Below, piece by piece: positions 18,093 to 26,040 of a stretch of 32,370 nucleotides of DNA (within the stretch, counting starts at the first letter, position 1; the number at the start of each line of letters is the position of its first letter). Where the stretch lies: NCBI GenBank assembly GCA_947447485.1, contig CANFJP010000006.1:1-32370 (forward strand), written 5' to 3'. The position numbers were made by a program, and so were the translations under genes. The notes beneath the pieces are model-generated. The model was not told the DNA's origin, searched no databases, and was given only the letters and a program-made list of their open reading frames with translations. This DNA comes from Chitinophagaceae bacterium. Lineage in GTDB: Bacteria; Bacteroidota; Bacteroidia; Chitinophagales; Chitinophagaceae.

Positions 18093-18866
18093 ATGCTGAA
18101 AGAAATTATCATATCCATTCAATCCTACTTTGAAGCACATCGCTTTATTGTAAAAAATCGTTTGTGGAAATGGATTTTAATTCCTGGAATAATTTATAGC
18201 ATTCTCTTTGTGATGGGAATATATTTCTTCTGGACTTCAAGCAATGAAGCAATCGAATGGATGCTATTAAAAATTGGCGTTAAAACTTGGCTAGACCAAA
18301 TGCAAGATGGATGGCTGAGCTTTTTCTTTATCATTGGTCAGATCATTTTAAAATTCGTTTTACTACTTTTTTATTTCTCCTTATTTAAGTTTACTTTTTT
18401 AATCATAGGCTCTCCAGCATTTGCTTATTTAAGTGAAAAAACAGAAAGCATTCTAACAAATAAACATTTCAACTTTGATGTTAATCAATATATCATAGAT
18501 ATTATTAGAGCCATTAAAATTGCCTCTAGAAACATAATATGGCAAACAGTTTATTTAATCAGCCTGTTGATCCTTTCTTTTATCCCTTTAATCGGTTGGG
18601 TTGCGCCGCTTATCATCTTATTTGTAGACTGTTATTATGTAGGGTTTTCCATGCTCGATTATAGTAGCGAGAGAAATAAATTAAAAACCATTGAAAGCAT
18701 AGAATTAATTGGACATCATCGTGGCCTCGCCATTGGAAATGGAATGGTATTTTATTCTCTTCATGCAATCCCAATAATAGGATGGGTATTCGCTCCTGCT
18801 TATGCCGTTGTAGCCGCAACCATTAGCTTACACCGTGCCAAAGAAAATAATATAATCAATCATTAG
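18093..18866 (+). CDS. EI24-domain integral membrane protein
   Basis: This 257-residue multispan membrane protein matches the EI24/CysZ-like family. Hydrophobic segments lie around residues 25-50 (LIPGIIYSILFVMGIYFFW), 75-110, 150-185 and 215-245, separated by short loops, with IPLIGWVAPL and a similar IPIIGWVFAP in the last two. Some EI24 members (CysZ) transport sulfate; others are uncharacterised, so no substrate is assigned. The ATG at 18093 is preferred over a TTG two codons earlier. The RsmI-like gene begins one base after the stop codon, so the two are translated from one mRNA. Confidence 0.82.
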   Translation: MLKEIIISIQSYFEAHRFIVKNRLWKWILIPGIIYSILFVMGIYFFWTSSNEAIEWMLLKIGVKTWLDQMQDGWLSFFFIIGQIILKFVLLLFYFSLFKFTFLIIGSPAFAYLSEKTESILTNKHFNFDVNQYIIDIIRAIKIASRNIIWQTVYLISLLILSFIPLIGWVAPLIILFVDCYYVGFSMLDYSSERNKLKTIESIELIGHHRGLAIGNGMVFYSLHAIPIIGWVFAPAYAVVAATISLHRAKENNIINH

Positions 18867-18867
18867 T

Positions 18868-19569
18868 ATGCCAACTGTATATCTTGTTCCTTCTTTTTTG
18901 GCAGACGAAGCCATAGAAACGATTCCTTCTTATGTTATTGAAGCGGTAAAAAATTGTCAGGTAATCTTTGCAGAAAACGAAAGAACCTCTAGACGATTTT
19001 TAAAATCAATAGACAAATCCATTGTAATTGATCAATTTGAATGGCATACCATTCACAAAGTAGAAGCAGAGCAAATCAATCATCTTACTGCTGCTATCAA
19101 AGCAGGAAAAAACATTGCGATTATTAGTGAGGCTGGTTGTCCTGGTATTGCAGACCCCGGTCAGCAATTGATTGCAGTTGCACAAGAGATGCATTGCATA
19201 GTAAAACCTCTTGTAGGGCCAAGCTCCATTCTACTTGCACTGATGGCAAGCGGAATGAATGGACAACAATTTGAATTCATTGGCTATCTTCCAATAGACA
19301 GTAGCGAACGTATTAAAAAAATAAAAGAATTAGAAACAGCATCAGCAAAAAATAACAGCACAAAGATTTTCATTGAAACGCCCTACAGAAACAATCAATT
19401 ATTAGAAAGTCTACTGCAACATTGTAATGGAAATACAAAAATTTGTATAGGCGTAAATATTACTGCAAAAACTGAACAGATCAATACAAAATCTGTTGCA
19501 GCATGGAAAAAAGAAAAGCCTGAGCTTAATAAATTACCTGTGATTTTTCTTGTGTACGCGGGTAGCTAA
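18868..19569 (+). CDS. RsmI-like SAM-dependent methyltransferase (tetrapyrrole methylase fold)
   Basis: The 233-residue protein has the tetrapyrrole methylase fold used by RsmI, which 2'-O-methylates C1402 of 16S rRNA. Seen are the N-terminal VYLVPSFLADEA, FAENERTSRRFLK, the SEAGCPGIADPG motif (about 88-99), and the SAM-binding GPSSILLALMASG (about 115-127), then FEFIGYLP. Bacteroidota often encode both a full RsmI and this shorter relative, so the exact rRNA target is uncertain. It begins one base after the EI24 gene and is translationally close to it. Confidence 0.85.
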   Translation: MPTVYLVPSFLADEAIETIPSYVIEAVKNCQVIFAENERTSRRFLKSIDKSIVIDQFEWHTIHKVEAEQINHLTAAIKAGKNIAIISEAGCPGIADPGQQLIAVAQEMHCIVKPLVGPSSILLALMASGMNGQQFEFIGYLPIDSSERIKKIKELETASAKNNSTKIFIETPYRNNQLLESLLQHCNGNTKICIGVNITAKTEQINTKSVAAWKKEKPELNKLPVIFLVYAGS

Positions 19570-19663
19570 CAAACATCTTTGATTGAGAGTGTATTCTTTT
19601 TGATAAGAATCAGCGATTTGAACTTATTTTTATTATCAATCAACTCAAACAAATTTCATTTTC

Positions 19664-19671
19664 TATATTTG
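19664..19671 (+). promoter_or_regulatory. -7 box (TATATTTG) abutting the psuK start
   Basis: Exact TAnnTTTG match, separated by four bases (TAAG) from the ATG at 19676, the same spacing as at the aminotransferase gene. A leaderless mRNA is likely. Confidence 0.65.
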
Positions 19672-19675
19672 TAAG

Positions 19676-20605
19676 ATGCCATCTGTTATTTGTATCGGTT
19701 CTGCTTTAATTGACGAGTTGTATTTCTGTAATGAACAAGTAATTGTAGGAACTTCTAATCCTGCAAATTTGTCTCGTAACATAGGAGGCGTTCTCACTAA
19801 TGTAGCATTTCATCTTGCCTATCTTGATATAGATGTCGAGTATATCACTGTATTAGGAAATGATGCAGAAGGCAAATGGGTTGAGGAGGCATTGCAAAAA
19901 GCCGGAATTAAAATTGGAAATATAGCATTGGTCAACGACACCACTGGAAAGTATGTCTCTTTCTTAAATGCAGATGGCTCTTTACATGCGGCTGCTTGCG
20001 TTGATGTTTGTGAAAAATACTTAACACCGGCATTTTTAAAAGAAAAAGTTGCCACATTATCAACTGCAGATATCATCATTACCGATACAAACATTTCAAT
20101 TGACTCTATACAATGGCTAATTAATTTTGCTACTACTCATAATAAGATTTTAATAATCGAACCGGTCTCTGTGGTGAAATCTCGAAAATTAGCAGCACTC
20201 AATATTGAAAATGTTTTCATGATTACGCCAAATGAAGATGAGCTTTTTTCAATTTGCTTAAATGCAAAAGGAGAAGAAGCCAAAATGATTGAATCGCTGC
20301 TTTCAAGAGGGGTAAAAAATATTTGGTTACGCAAAGGGGCATTGGGTTCAACTAAATACAATCAAGAAAACGCCATTGATCTAGGTGTTGAAAAAATTGA
20401 CATTATAGACAGTACAGGTGCAGGAGATGCAGCACTGGCGGGCTGGATGGCGGGATATATTAATAATTATAATGAATTAACTTGTTTGCAACTGGGACAT
20501 ACTTTGGCATTCGAAGTATTGCAGATTAAAGGCAGTGTAAAACACGATATAACTCTTACTTCACTTTTAGAATCGCGCAATAAATATTATAAAGATGCAA
20601 AATAA
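19676..20605 (+). CDS. psuK: Pseudouridine kinase (PfkB family)
   Basis: A PfkB/ribokinase-family kinase of 309 residues. The assignment as pseudouridine kinase rests on its 11-nt overlap with psuG; the family alone would allow other nucleosides or sugars. It phosphorylates pseudouridine to pseudouridine 5'-phosphate in the cytoplasm. Visible are the N-terminal VICIGSALIDELY, NIGGVLTNVAFHLA (35-48), the ITPNEDEL motif (183-190) and the catalytic STGAGDAALAGW with base D251. The ATG at 19676 sits four bases after a -7 box. No transporter gene is next to it. Confidence 0.9.
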   Translation: MPSVICIGSALIDELYFCNEQVIVGTSNPANLSRNIGGVLTNVAFHLAYLDIDVEYITVLGNDAEGKWVEEALQKAGIKIGNIALVNDTTGKYVSFLNADGSLHAAACVDVCEKYLTPAFLKEKVATLSTADIIITDTNISIDSIQWLINFATTHNKILIIEPVSVVKSRKLAALNIENVFMITPNEDELFSICLNAKGEEAKMIESLLSRGVKNIWLRKGALGSTKYNQENAIDLGVEKIDIIDSTGAGDAALAGWMAGYINNYNELTCLQLGHTLAFEVLQIKGSVKHDITLTSLLESRNKYYKDAK

Positions 20606-21506
20606 TTATTTAGTAATACACCCTGAGGTTAAAGAAGCACTTGCAAAAAACCATGCAGTAGTAGCATTAGAGTCAACTATTATTTCACATGGTATGCCTT
20701 GGCCAAGAAATGTGGAGACGGCTATCTCTGTTGAAAATGCCGTAAGAAATGAAGGTGCCATTCCTGCCACGATTGCTATTAAAGAGGGTATTTGTCATAT
20801 TGGATTATCTACTGAGGAGATTGAATACTTTGGACAAACAAAAAACGTTTGGAAGGTTAGTCTTAGAGACATGCCATATGTTATTTCGAAAAAACTTCCT
20901 GGAGCTACTACCGTTGCAGCAACAATGCGAATCGCATCAATGGCCGGAATTAAAATTTTTGCAACAGGTGGAATTGGCGGCGTTCATCGCGAAGCGCAGC
21001 ACACCATGGATATTTCTGCCGATTTAACAGAAATGTCTCACACGAATGTAGCCGTTGTGTCTGCAGGAGTGAAGTCCATTCTTGATATTGGATTAACACT
21101 CGAATATTTAGAAACGATGGGAATACCTGTTGTTACGTTTGGACAAGATGAATTTCCTAGTTTTTACTCAACAAAGAGTGGATTTAAATCTCCGCTAAGA
21201 ATGGACGATCCACAAGCCATTGCAAAATTGATCAAGACAAAATGGGAATTAGGCTTGAATGGTACCGTATTAATAGCCAACCCCATTCAAAAAGAATTTG
21301 AAGTAGCTCCTGAAATCATAGAAACTCATATTCAACATGCTTTAGCTGCTGCAGCCAATAATAAAATAGCAGGGAAAGAGGTAACTCCCTTTTTGCTCAA
21401 ATACATTGCAGAAAATTCAAAAGGAGAAAGTCTTGACGCAAACATTGCATTGATACATCAGAATGCCTCTCTCGCAGCAAAAATTGCTGTTGAGTTTTCT
21501 AAATAG
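20595..21506 (+). CDS. psuG: Pseudouridine-5'-phosphate glycosidase (PsuG)
   Basis: PsuG cleaves the C-C glycosidic bond of pseudouridine 5'-phosphate to uracil and ribose 5-phosphate. The 303-residue protein closely follows the E. coli family pattern: ALESTIISHGMPWPRN (E26), EGAIPATIAI, GATTVAATM, FATGGIGGVHR, and SAGVKSILD with K160 at the position of the Schiff-base lysine. Then GLNGTVLIANPI and the C-terminal GKEVTPFLL. It overlaps psuK by 11 nt, indicating translational coupling. Uracil released could be used by Upp, encoded about 4 kb upstream. No terminator is visible after it. Confidence 0.97.
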   Translation: MQNNYLVIHPEVKEALAKNHAVVALESTIISHGMPWPRNVETAISVENAVRNEGAIPATIAIKEGICHIGLSTEEIEYFGQTKNVWKVSLRDMPYVISKKLPGATTVAATMRIASMAGIKIFATGGIGGVHREAQHTMDISADLTEMSHTNVAVVSAGVKSILDIGLTLEYLETMGIPVVTFGQDEFPSFYSTKSGFKSPLRMDDPQAIAKLIKTKWELGLNGTVLIANPIQKEFEVAPEIIETHIQHALAAAANNKIAGKEVTPFLLKYIAENSKGESLDANIALIHQNASLAAKIAVEFSK

Positions 21507-21662
21507 CAATCCATATTTTCTGCTGGTGGATCTTGTTCTATTTGTATTACCATTGATTTATCCAGTAATATAAAACAATCTAGCAACTTAAATAATTAGC
21601 CTAACCCAAGTATTAAATTGGTAAATTGCAGCGTGACTTTTAATCAGCTTTAAAATAAGTAT

Positions 21663-22784
21663 ATGAATATCGCGATAGTTTGTTATCCAACGTACGGTGG
21701 AAGTGGTGTATTGGCAACGGAATTAGGAAAAGCACTAGCCGAAAAGAATCACAACATTCATTTTATTACCTATCAGCAACCAGTAAGACTTAGCGGATTC
21801 CATGCCAATATATTTTATCATGAGGTGAGGGTACCCACTTATCCATTGTTTGATTATCCTCCATACGAAACTGCATTGGCAAGCACGATGGTGGATGTTG
21901 TCAATAATAATAATATTGATTTGCTTCATGTGCATTATGCGATTCCTCATGCGGCTGCTGCATATATGGCTAAGCAAATTCTTGCCAAACAAGGAAAGAA
22001 AATTCCCGTTATCACTACCCTTCACGGTACAGACATTACATTGGTAGGAAAAGATAAAACCTATAGCCCTGTTGTAACCTTTTCTATGGAAGAAAGTGAT
22101 ATTTTGACTGCAGTGTCACAAAATCTAAAAGAAGAGACCTATAAAAATTTCAATATTGATAAGCCCATTGAAGTAATTTATAATTTCGTTGATGTACAAA
22201 GATTCAATAAAAAACCCATCGCTGCTTTCAAAAAAATGATTGCTCCTAATGGCGAGAAAATAATTGTACATGCTTCTAATTTTAGAAAGGTAAAAAGAGT
22301 AAGAGATGTTGTAGATATTTTTATAAAAATTAGTCAGCGCATTCCTAGTAAACTTTTATTAATAGGCGACGGACCCGACAGACCCGAAATAGAGGACTAT
22401 GCTCGTAAATGCGAAGGATGTGGCGAAATTAAATTTCTTGGAAAGCAAGAACAAATGGAAGACCTCTTGCCCATTGCAGATTTATTTTTATTACCTAGTG
22501 AATATGAAAGCTTTGGACTCGCCGCGTTAGAAGCCATGGCAGCAGAAGTACCTGTTATTGTTACAAATGCAGGAGGATTACCAGAAATAAATATTGATGG
22601 ATATTCTGGATATATGAGCAATGTAGGCGACGTTCAAGACATGAGCGATAAGGCCTTGCAAATTCTATCAGATGAAAAAATACATCAACAGTTTAAAGCC
22701 AACGCCTTAGTGCAGGCAACTAAATTTGATATTGATAAAATTGTACCGCAATATGAAGCATTGTACAATCGACTAATTAAATAA
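21663..22784 (+). CDS. bshA: N-acetyl-alpha-D-glucosaminyl L-malate synthase (BshA)
   Basis: BshA joins UDP-GlcNAc and L-malate in the first step of bacillithiol synthesis. The 373-residue GT-B glycosyltransferase (family GT4) has the BshA signature at its N-terminus, CYPTYGGSGVLATELG, and the stretch HEVRVPTYPLFDYPPYETAL; further on are HVHYAIPHA and TLHGTDITLVG. The C-terminal domain holds the GT4 donor motif SEYESFGLAALEAMAAEVPV (about 278-297). The gene is monocistronic in appearance, and its end is eight bases from the convergent EnvC-like gene. bshB and bshC are not in the window. Presence of BshA suggests a bacillithiol-using organism, as in many Bacteroidota. Confidence 0.95.
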   Translation: MNIAIVCYPTYGGSGVLATELGKALAEKNHNIHFITYQQPVRLSGFHANIFYHEVRVPTYPLFDYPPYETALASTMVDVVNNNNIDLLHVHYAIPHAAAAYMAKQILAKQGKKIPVITTLHGTDITLVGKDKTYSPVVTFSMEESDILTAVSQNLKEETYKNFNIDKPIEVIYNFVDVQRFNKKPIAAFKKMIAPNGEKIIVHASNFRKVKRVRDVVDIFIKISQRIPSKLLLIGDGPDRPEIEDYARKCEGCGEIKFLGKQEQMEDLLPIADLFLLPSEYESFGLAALEAMAAEVPVIVTNAGGLPEINIDGYSGYMSNVGDVQDMSDKALQILSDEKIHQQFKANALVQATKFDIDKIVPQYEALYNRLIK

Positions 22785-22792
22785 ACATTTCA

Positions 22793-24115
22793 TCACCTTC
22801 TACGCAACCATTTTTCAGGATCATAATTGCTATTCTCATTACTTATATAAAAGTCAATAGCACCCACTCCATCAAAATTAGCAGCCACTCTGCCCAATAA
22901 TTGTCCTGTTTTAATATCTTGCCCTTTCTGCACCGTTACACCGGTTAAATTACTATACGTTGTAAAATATCTTCCATGTTGAACAATGACCACCATCATA
23001 TCATCAATAGGTTTTACGGCAGTTACTACTCCTTCAAAAACAGCTTTTACTGAGGTGCCAATGTCTGCTGAAATGGTAACTGAGGTAACAACCAGCACAC
23101 TCCCACTAGGAAGCGTATTAGACCCATAATGCATTAAGATTACGCCTCTGTCGAGCGGCCAAGGCAACGCACCTCTATTCCTTTCGAAATTAGCATTGAG
23201 GACTATGTTGTCAGCGTTCAAGAGCACACTCTCCATCTTTACAGGTTCTACTTTCTTTACAGAGGTTATATTAGATTTTGTGGTGCTTTTGGGATCTAAA
23301 GTGGAATTGGCTTTCGCAATTTTTTCAGCTTCTTTTCTAGCTTTCTCATTCTCTGAAGCTGCTCTAGAAAGAGCTTCCCTTCTTGCTTCTTCCTGTGCTC
23401 TTTTGATTGCAGCAGCAATTTCATTGCTTACACGTTGCATTTGCTTACGCTTAGCGGCAATCTGATTATTTAATTGTTTCCCTTGTTTTTTTAACTCAGC
23501 GATTATTCTATCTTTTTCTCTTTGCTGTGCCTCAAGAACAGCCATCTCCTTGCTTTGAACGGTGAGCACAGAATTCTTTTCAATTTTTGCACCATTTAAA
23601 TCAACAATTCGTTTTTTCCTCTGGCTTTGTGTTCGGAAAATATTCTCTCCCTGCATTTCTCTATAACTGCGATAGCTTTTTAAATAAGATATACGCTTAA
23701 TGGCATCATTAAAATTAGCTGCAGAAAAAATGAAATTTAAAAAATCATAACTACTTCTATTCTTATAGGCATAAATCATGCTTTTGGCATACTCCTGCTT
23801 TAGCGTATCTAATAATCGATCATAATGCCTGATGTCTTTAGATATTAAATACATGTTGTCATCAAGCCTATTCAAATCTTTGTTGATATTATCAATAACC
23901 CTGTCCTGAAGATTTACTTTATTAAGAATTAATTTATACTGAAGTAAATTCTCTTTTGTAACACTTTTATTCTTATTTAAAAGGGCTTCCGTTTCATCAA
24001 TTTCCTTTCTTAACTGTGCTCTTTGTTTTTCAAGCTCTTCTCTGGTTTGAGGCTGCGCTTGAGTAACCAATGCTAATAATAGAAACAAGAAAGTGGAGAA
24101 AATGAATTTTATCAT
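22793..24115 (-). CDS. EnvC-like murein hydrolase activator (coiled coil plus degenerate M23/LytM domain)
   Basis: This 440-residue exported protein probably controls cell-wall amidases at division. It has a signal peptide (1-20, ending TQAQ), a long charged coiled coil (about 22-270, with repeats such as EELEKQRAQLRKEIDE and QRKKRIVDL), a low-complexity linker (about 270-310) and a C-terminal LytM domain (about 315-440). In that domain the region that carries the first zinc ligands reads MHYGSN with no following Asp-containing GxD, and the HxH position reads IDFYIS. The zinc site therefore looks lost, as in EnvC, which activates amidases rather than cutting. The gene has its own -33/-7 promoter and lies 78 nt after the DUF4292 lipoprotein. 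Confidence 0.88.
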   Translation of the reverse strand: MIKFIFSTFLFLLLALVTQAQPQTREELEKQRAQLRKEIDETEALLNKNKSVTKENLLQYKLILNKVNLQDRVIDNINKDLNRLDDNMYLISKDIRHYDRLLDTLKQEYAKSMIYAYKNRSSYDFLNFIFSAANFNDAIKRISYLKSYRSYREMQGENIFRTQSQRKKRIVDLNGAKIEKNSVLTVQSKEMAVLEAQQREKDRIIAELKKQGKQLNNQIAAKRKQMQRVSNEIAAAIKRAQEEARREALSRAASENEKARKEAEKIAKANSTLDPKSTTKSNITSVKKVEPVKMESVLLNADNIVLNANFERNRGALPWPLDRGVILMHYGSNTLPSGSVLVVTSVTISADIGTSVKAVFEGVVTAVKPIDDMMVVIVQHGRYFTTYSNLTGVTVQKGQDIKTGQLLGRVAANFDGVGAIDFYISNENSNYDPEKWLRRR

Positions 24116-24137
24116 GTATTGAATTTATCGAATATGG

Positions 24138-24167
24138 CAAAAATACAATCCTATATAAAAAAAACAA
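24138..24167 (-). promoter_or_regulatory. Promoter of the EnvC-like gene
   Basis: On the minus strand, TTG (24167-24165), exactly 19 bp, then TATTTTTG (24145-24138) make the best -33/-7 promoter in the window, with a predicted leader of about 17 nt. It gives the gene transcription independent of the upstream lipoprotein gene. Confidence 0.7.
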
Positions 24168-24193
24168 TAGAATTATCTATTTGCAAATAACGA

Positions 24194-25006
24194 TTATTTA
24201 CGTTTATAATTTTTAGGTATAGATAGAGCAACCGATAATTCTTTGTTAAACTCATATTGCTTATAATTAAGCCTGATGTCTAAAATATTTTTTTCTGAAA
24301 CAAGAATTTGTCTAGAGGTAGAAAAAAAGATTCCATTTTTATTCTCATAATCTTCATAGGTAATGTCAGCCGTTCTACTCCTCGTTAGATCCACATCGTC
24401 CATTTTGCTGTGCAACATAATTTTATTATCATTAGACAATGTAAATAAATTTTTAAAATAATAACCTACAGTAGACAATAAAATATACTCCTCTTTTTTT
24501 CTATAAGAATTAATACTATCAGAATAAAAAATAGGATTTCCTATAATCAAATCCTGCAAAGTGTTGTAATCAAAGGGAATCTGGGTCACTTCCTGTAAAT
24601 AATCCAATGAACGATATTTCACCTCTTTGTCTTGCTTATTGATAAGAATGATATTATTTTTGGTTATAAGCACTCTATATACTTCAATATTTAAAAAAGT
24701 AGCAGTCAAAGACATCCAGATAGCGCTGTCTTTAATGATTCTTACAACGCCTGTTAAATCTGGGTTTTTTCCTTTATTATCGGATGATTCAATTTTTATT
24801 TTTGCTGAGAATGTTTTAAAATCAATATGATTGGATTTGAATTGAGCAAAAGTCTCAGTGAGCGATTTAATAGAATCCTCTATACTTTGCTTTTCCAAGG
24901 AGCTTTTATCCTTTCTTGAAATAGCTTTATTAAAATGTTTAGTAGTCCTGCAACTGAGCAATGTTAGTGCAGTGATAATACTAATTGCAATGAAAATGTT
25001 TTTCAT
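24194..25006 (-). CDS. DUF4292 lipoprotein
   Basis: This 270-residue outer-envelope lipoprotein has the lipobox LLSC with Cys19, after a hydrophobic core (IFIAISIITALT). The mature part matches the DUF4292 family, which is common in Bacteroidota and is usually encoded, as here, near dut and an M23/EnvC-like protein. Family marks include FKTFSAKIKIESSDNKGKN, SIWMSLTATFLNIEVYRVLI, and PFDYNTLQDLIIGNPIFY. The beta-rich pattern is reminiscent of LolA/LolB-type lipoprotein carriers, an unproven fold guess. It follows dut by 18 nt and is likely co-transcribed with it. Confidence 0.8.
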   Translation of the reverse strand: MKNIFIAISIITALTLLSCRTTKHFNKAISRKDKSSLEKQSIEDSIKSLTETFAQFKSNHIDFKTFSAKIKIESSDNKGKNPDLTGVVRIIKDSAIWMSLTATFLNIEVYRVLITKNNIILINKQDKEVKYRSLDYLQEVTQIPFDYNTLQDLIIGNPIFYSDSINSYRKKEEYILLSTVGYYFKNLFTLSNDNKIMLHSKMDDVDLTRSRTADITYEDYENKNGIFFSTSRQILVSEKNILDIRLNYKQYEFNKELSVALSIPKNYKRK

Positions 25007-25024
25007 GTTGGTTGTATGAATATG

Positions 25025-25468
25025 TTAAACGCCCGTATGGCCAAATCCACCTTCGCCTCTTTCTGTATTATTTAATTGCTGCACTACTTGCAAATGAGCT
25101 TTTTCAGTTTTTGCTAAAATCAATTGTGCAATTCGATCATTGTTTTGTATGACTTGAATTTGATCACTCAAGTTTATTAATAGCACTTTTATTTCTCCTC
25201 TATAATCGCTGTCAATGGTTCCGGGCGTATTCAAACAAGTAATCCCTTGTTTCAATGCGATACCACTTCGAGGCCGTATTTGAATTTCATAATGAGGAGG
25301 AATTTCTACAAAGAGGCCTGTTGGAATCAGCTTTCTTTCTAATGGTTGCAAACTCACAGGCTCCAACACAAATGCACGAATATCCATTCCTGCGGCACCT
25401 TCCGTAGCATAAGACGGAACTGGATTAGTGGAGGCATTTATAATTTTTACAATCACTTCTTCCTGCAT
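25025..25468 (-). CDS. dut: dUTP diphosphatase (Dut)
   Basis: Dut hydrolyses dUTP to dUMP and pyrophosphate, preventing uracil incorporation into DNA. The 147-residue trimeric-type enzyme shows the five motifs: AAGMDIRA (25-32), RPRSG (65-69), GTIDSDYRGEI with Asp86 and Tyr89, RIAQLIL, and the C-terminal ERGEGGFGHTG. It is preceded by ispF with a 10-nt gap and followed by the DUF4292 gene. Confidence 0.97.
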   Translation of the reverse strand: MQEEVIVKIINASTNPVPSYATEGAAGMDIRAFVLEPVSLQPLERKLIPTGLFVEIPPHYEIQIRPRSGIALKQGITCLNTPGTIDSDYRGEIKVLLINLSDQIQVIQNNDRIAQLILAKTEKAHLQVVQQLNNTERGEGGFGHTGV

Positions 25469-25478
25469 GAATGAAATT

Positions 25479-25961
25479 TTAGTCTGTTTTTTTTAATAGA
25501 ACGGTAGCATATGCCACTAAGCCTTCTTCCCTTCCAGCAAATCCCATTTTTTCAGTTGTGGTTGCTTTGATAGAAATATCGGTAAGTTGAATAGATAAAA
25601 TATTAGCAATCGCTTCTTGCATTTGAGTAACAAACTCGGCAATTTTGGGCGCTTCCAAACACAAAGTGCTGTCAATATTTACCACTCCGTACCCTTTTTG
25701 TTTGATTAAATCGGATGTTTTTTGTAATAAGATTTTACTGTCAATATTTTTATACGCACTATTGGTATCTGGAAAATGAAATCCGATATCCCCTAAACAC
25801 AAAGCCCCCAACATCGCATCGCATATAGCATGCAACAATACATCTGCATCACTATGGCCCAGCGAGCCTTTGTGGTGCGGAATTTGAACGCCTCCAATCC
25901 ACAGCTCTCTTCCTTCTGCTAACTGATGAAAATCTACTCCGGAACCAATTCTGTAAGACAT
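25479..25961 (-). CDS. ispF: 2-C-methyl-D-erythritol 2,4-cyclodiphosphate synthase (IspF)
   Basis: IspF makes the cyclic diphosphate intermediate of the MEP isoprenoid pathway. The 160-residue protein has the zinc ligands D10 and H12 (RIGSGVDFH) and H44 (HSDADVLLHA), plus GDIGFHFPDT and the C-terminal TTTEKMGFAGREEGL. It is probably the first gene of the ispF-dut-DUF4292 run. A -7 box lies in the terminator tail just upstream. The MEP pathway is therefore used for isoprenoids. Confidence 0.97.
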   Translation of the reverse strand: MSYRIGSGVDFHQLAEGRELWIGGVQIPHHKGSLGHSDADVLLHAICDAMLGALCLGDIGFHFPDTNSAYKNIDSKILLQKTSDLIKQKGYGVVNIDSTLCLEAPKIAEFVTQMQEAIANILSIQLTDISIKATTTEKMGFAGREEGLVAYATVLLKKTD

Positions 25962-25983
25962 AATTGATATTACTTTTATTGTA

Positions 25984-25991
25984 CAAAAATA
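25984..25991 (-). promoter_or_regulatory. -7 box (TATTTTTG) of ispF, within the porV terminator tail
   Basis: On the minus strand TATTTTTG matches the consensus and overlaps the T-rich tail of the porV terminator. Its end is 22 nt before the ispF ATG at 25961. No -33 TTG is seen at 19 bp. Confidence 0.5.
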
Positions 25992-26022
25992 AAAAAGCGT
26001 TTCCGGTTAAAGAAACGCTTTT
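25988..26022 (-). terminator. Rho-independent terminator of porV
   Basis: The perfect 11-bp stem AAAAGCGTTTC (25993-26003)/GAAACGCTTTT (26012-26022) is followed on the minus strand by a T-rich tail, about 20 nt past the porV stop codon. Confidence 0.85.
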
Positions 26023-26040
26023 AAATAATATTGATGAAAT

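Noticed and set aside
23196..23465. Plus-strand open frame opposite the EnvC-like coiled coil
   Set aside because: Long charged repeats on one strand produce open hydrophobic frames on the other; no start signals or family similarity.
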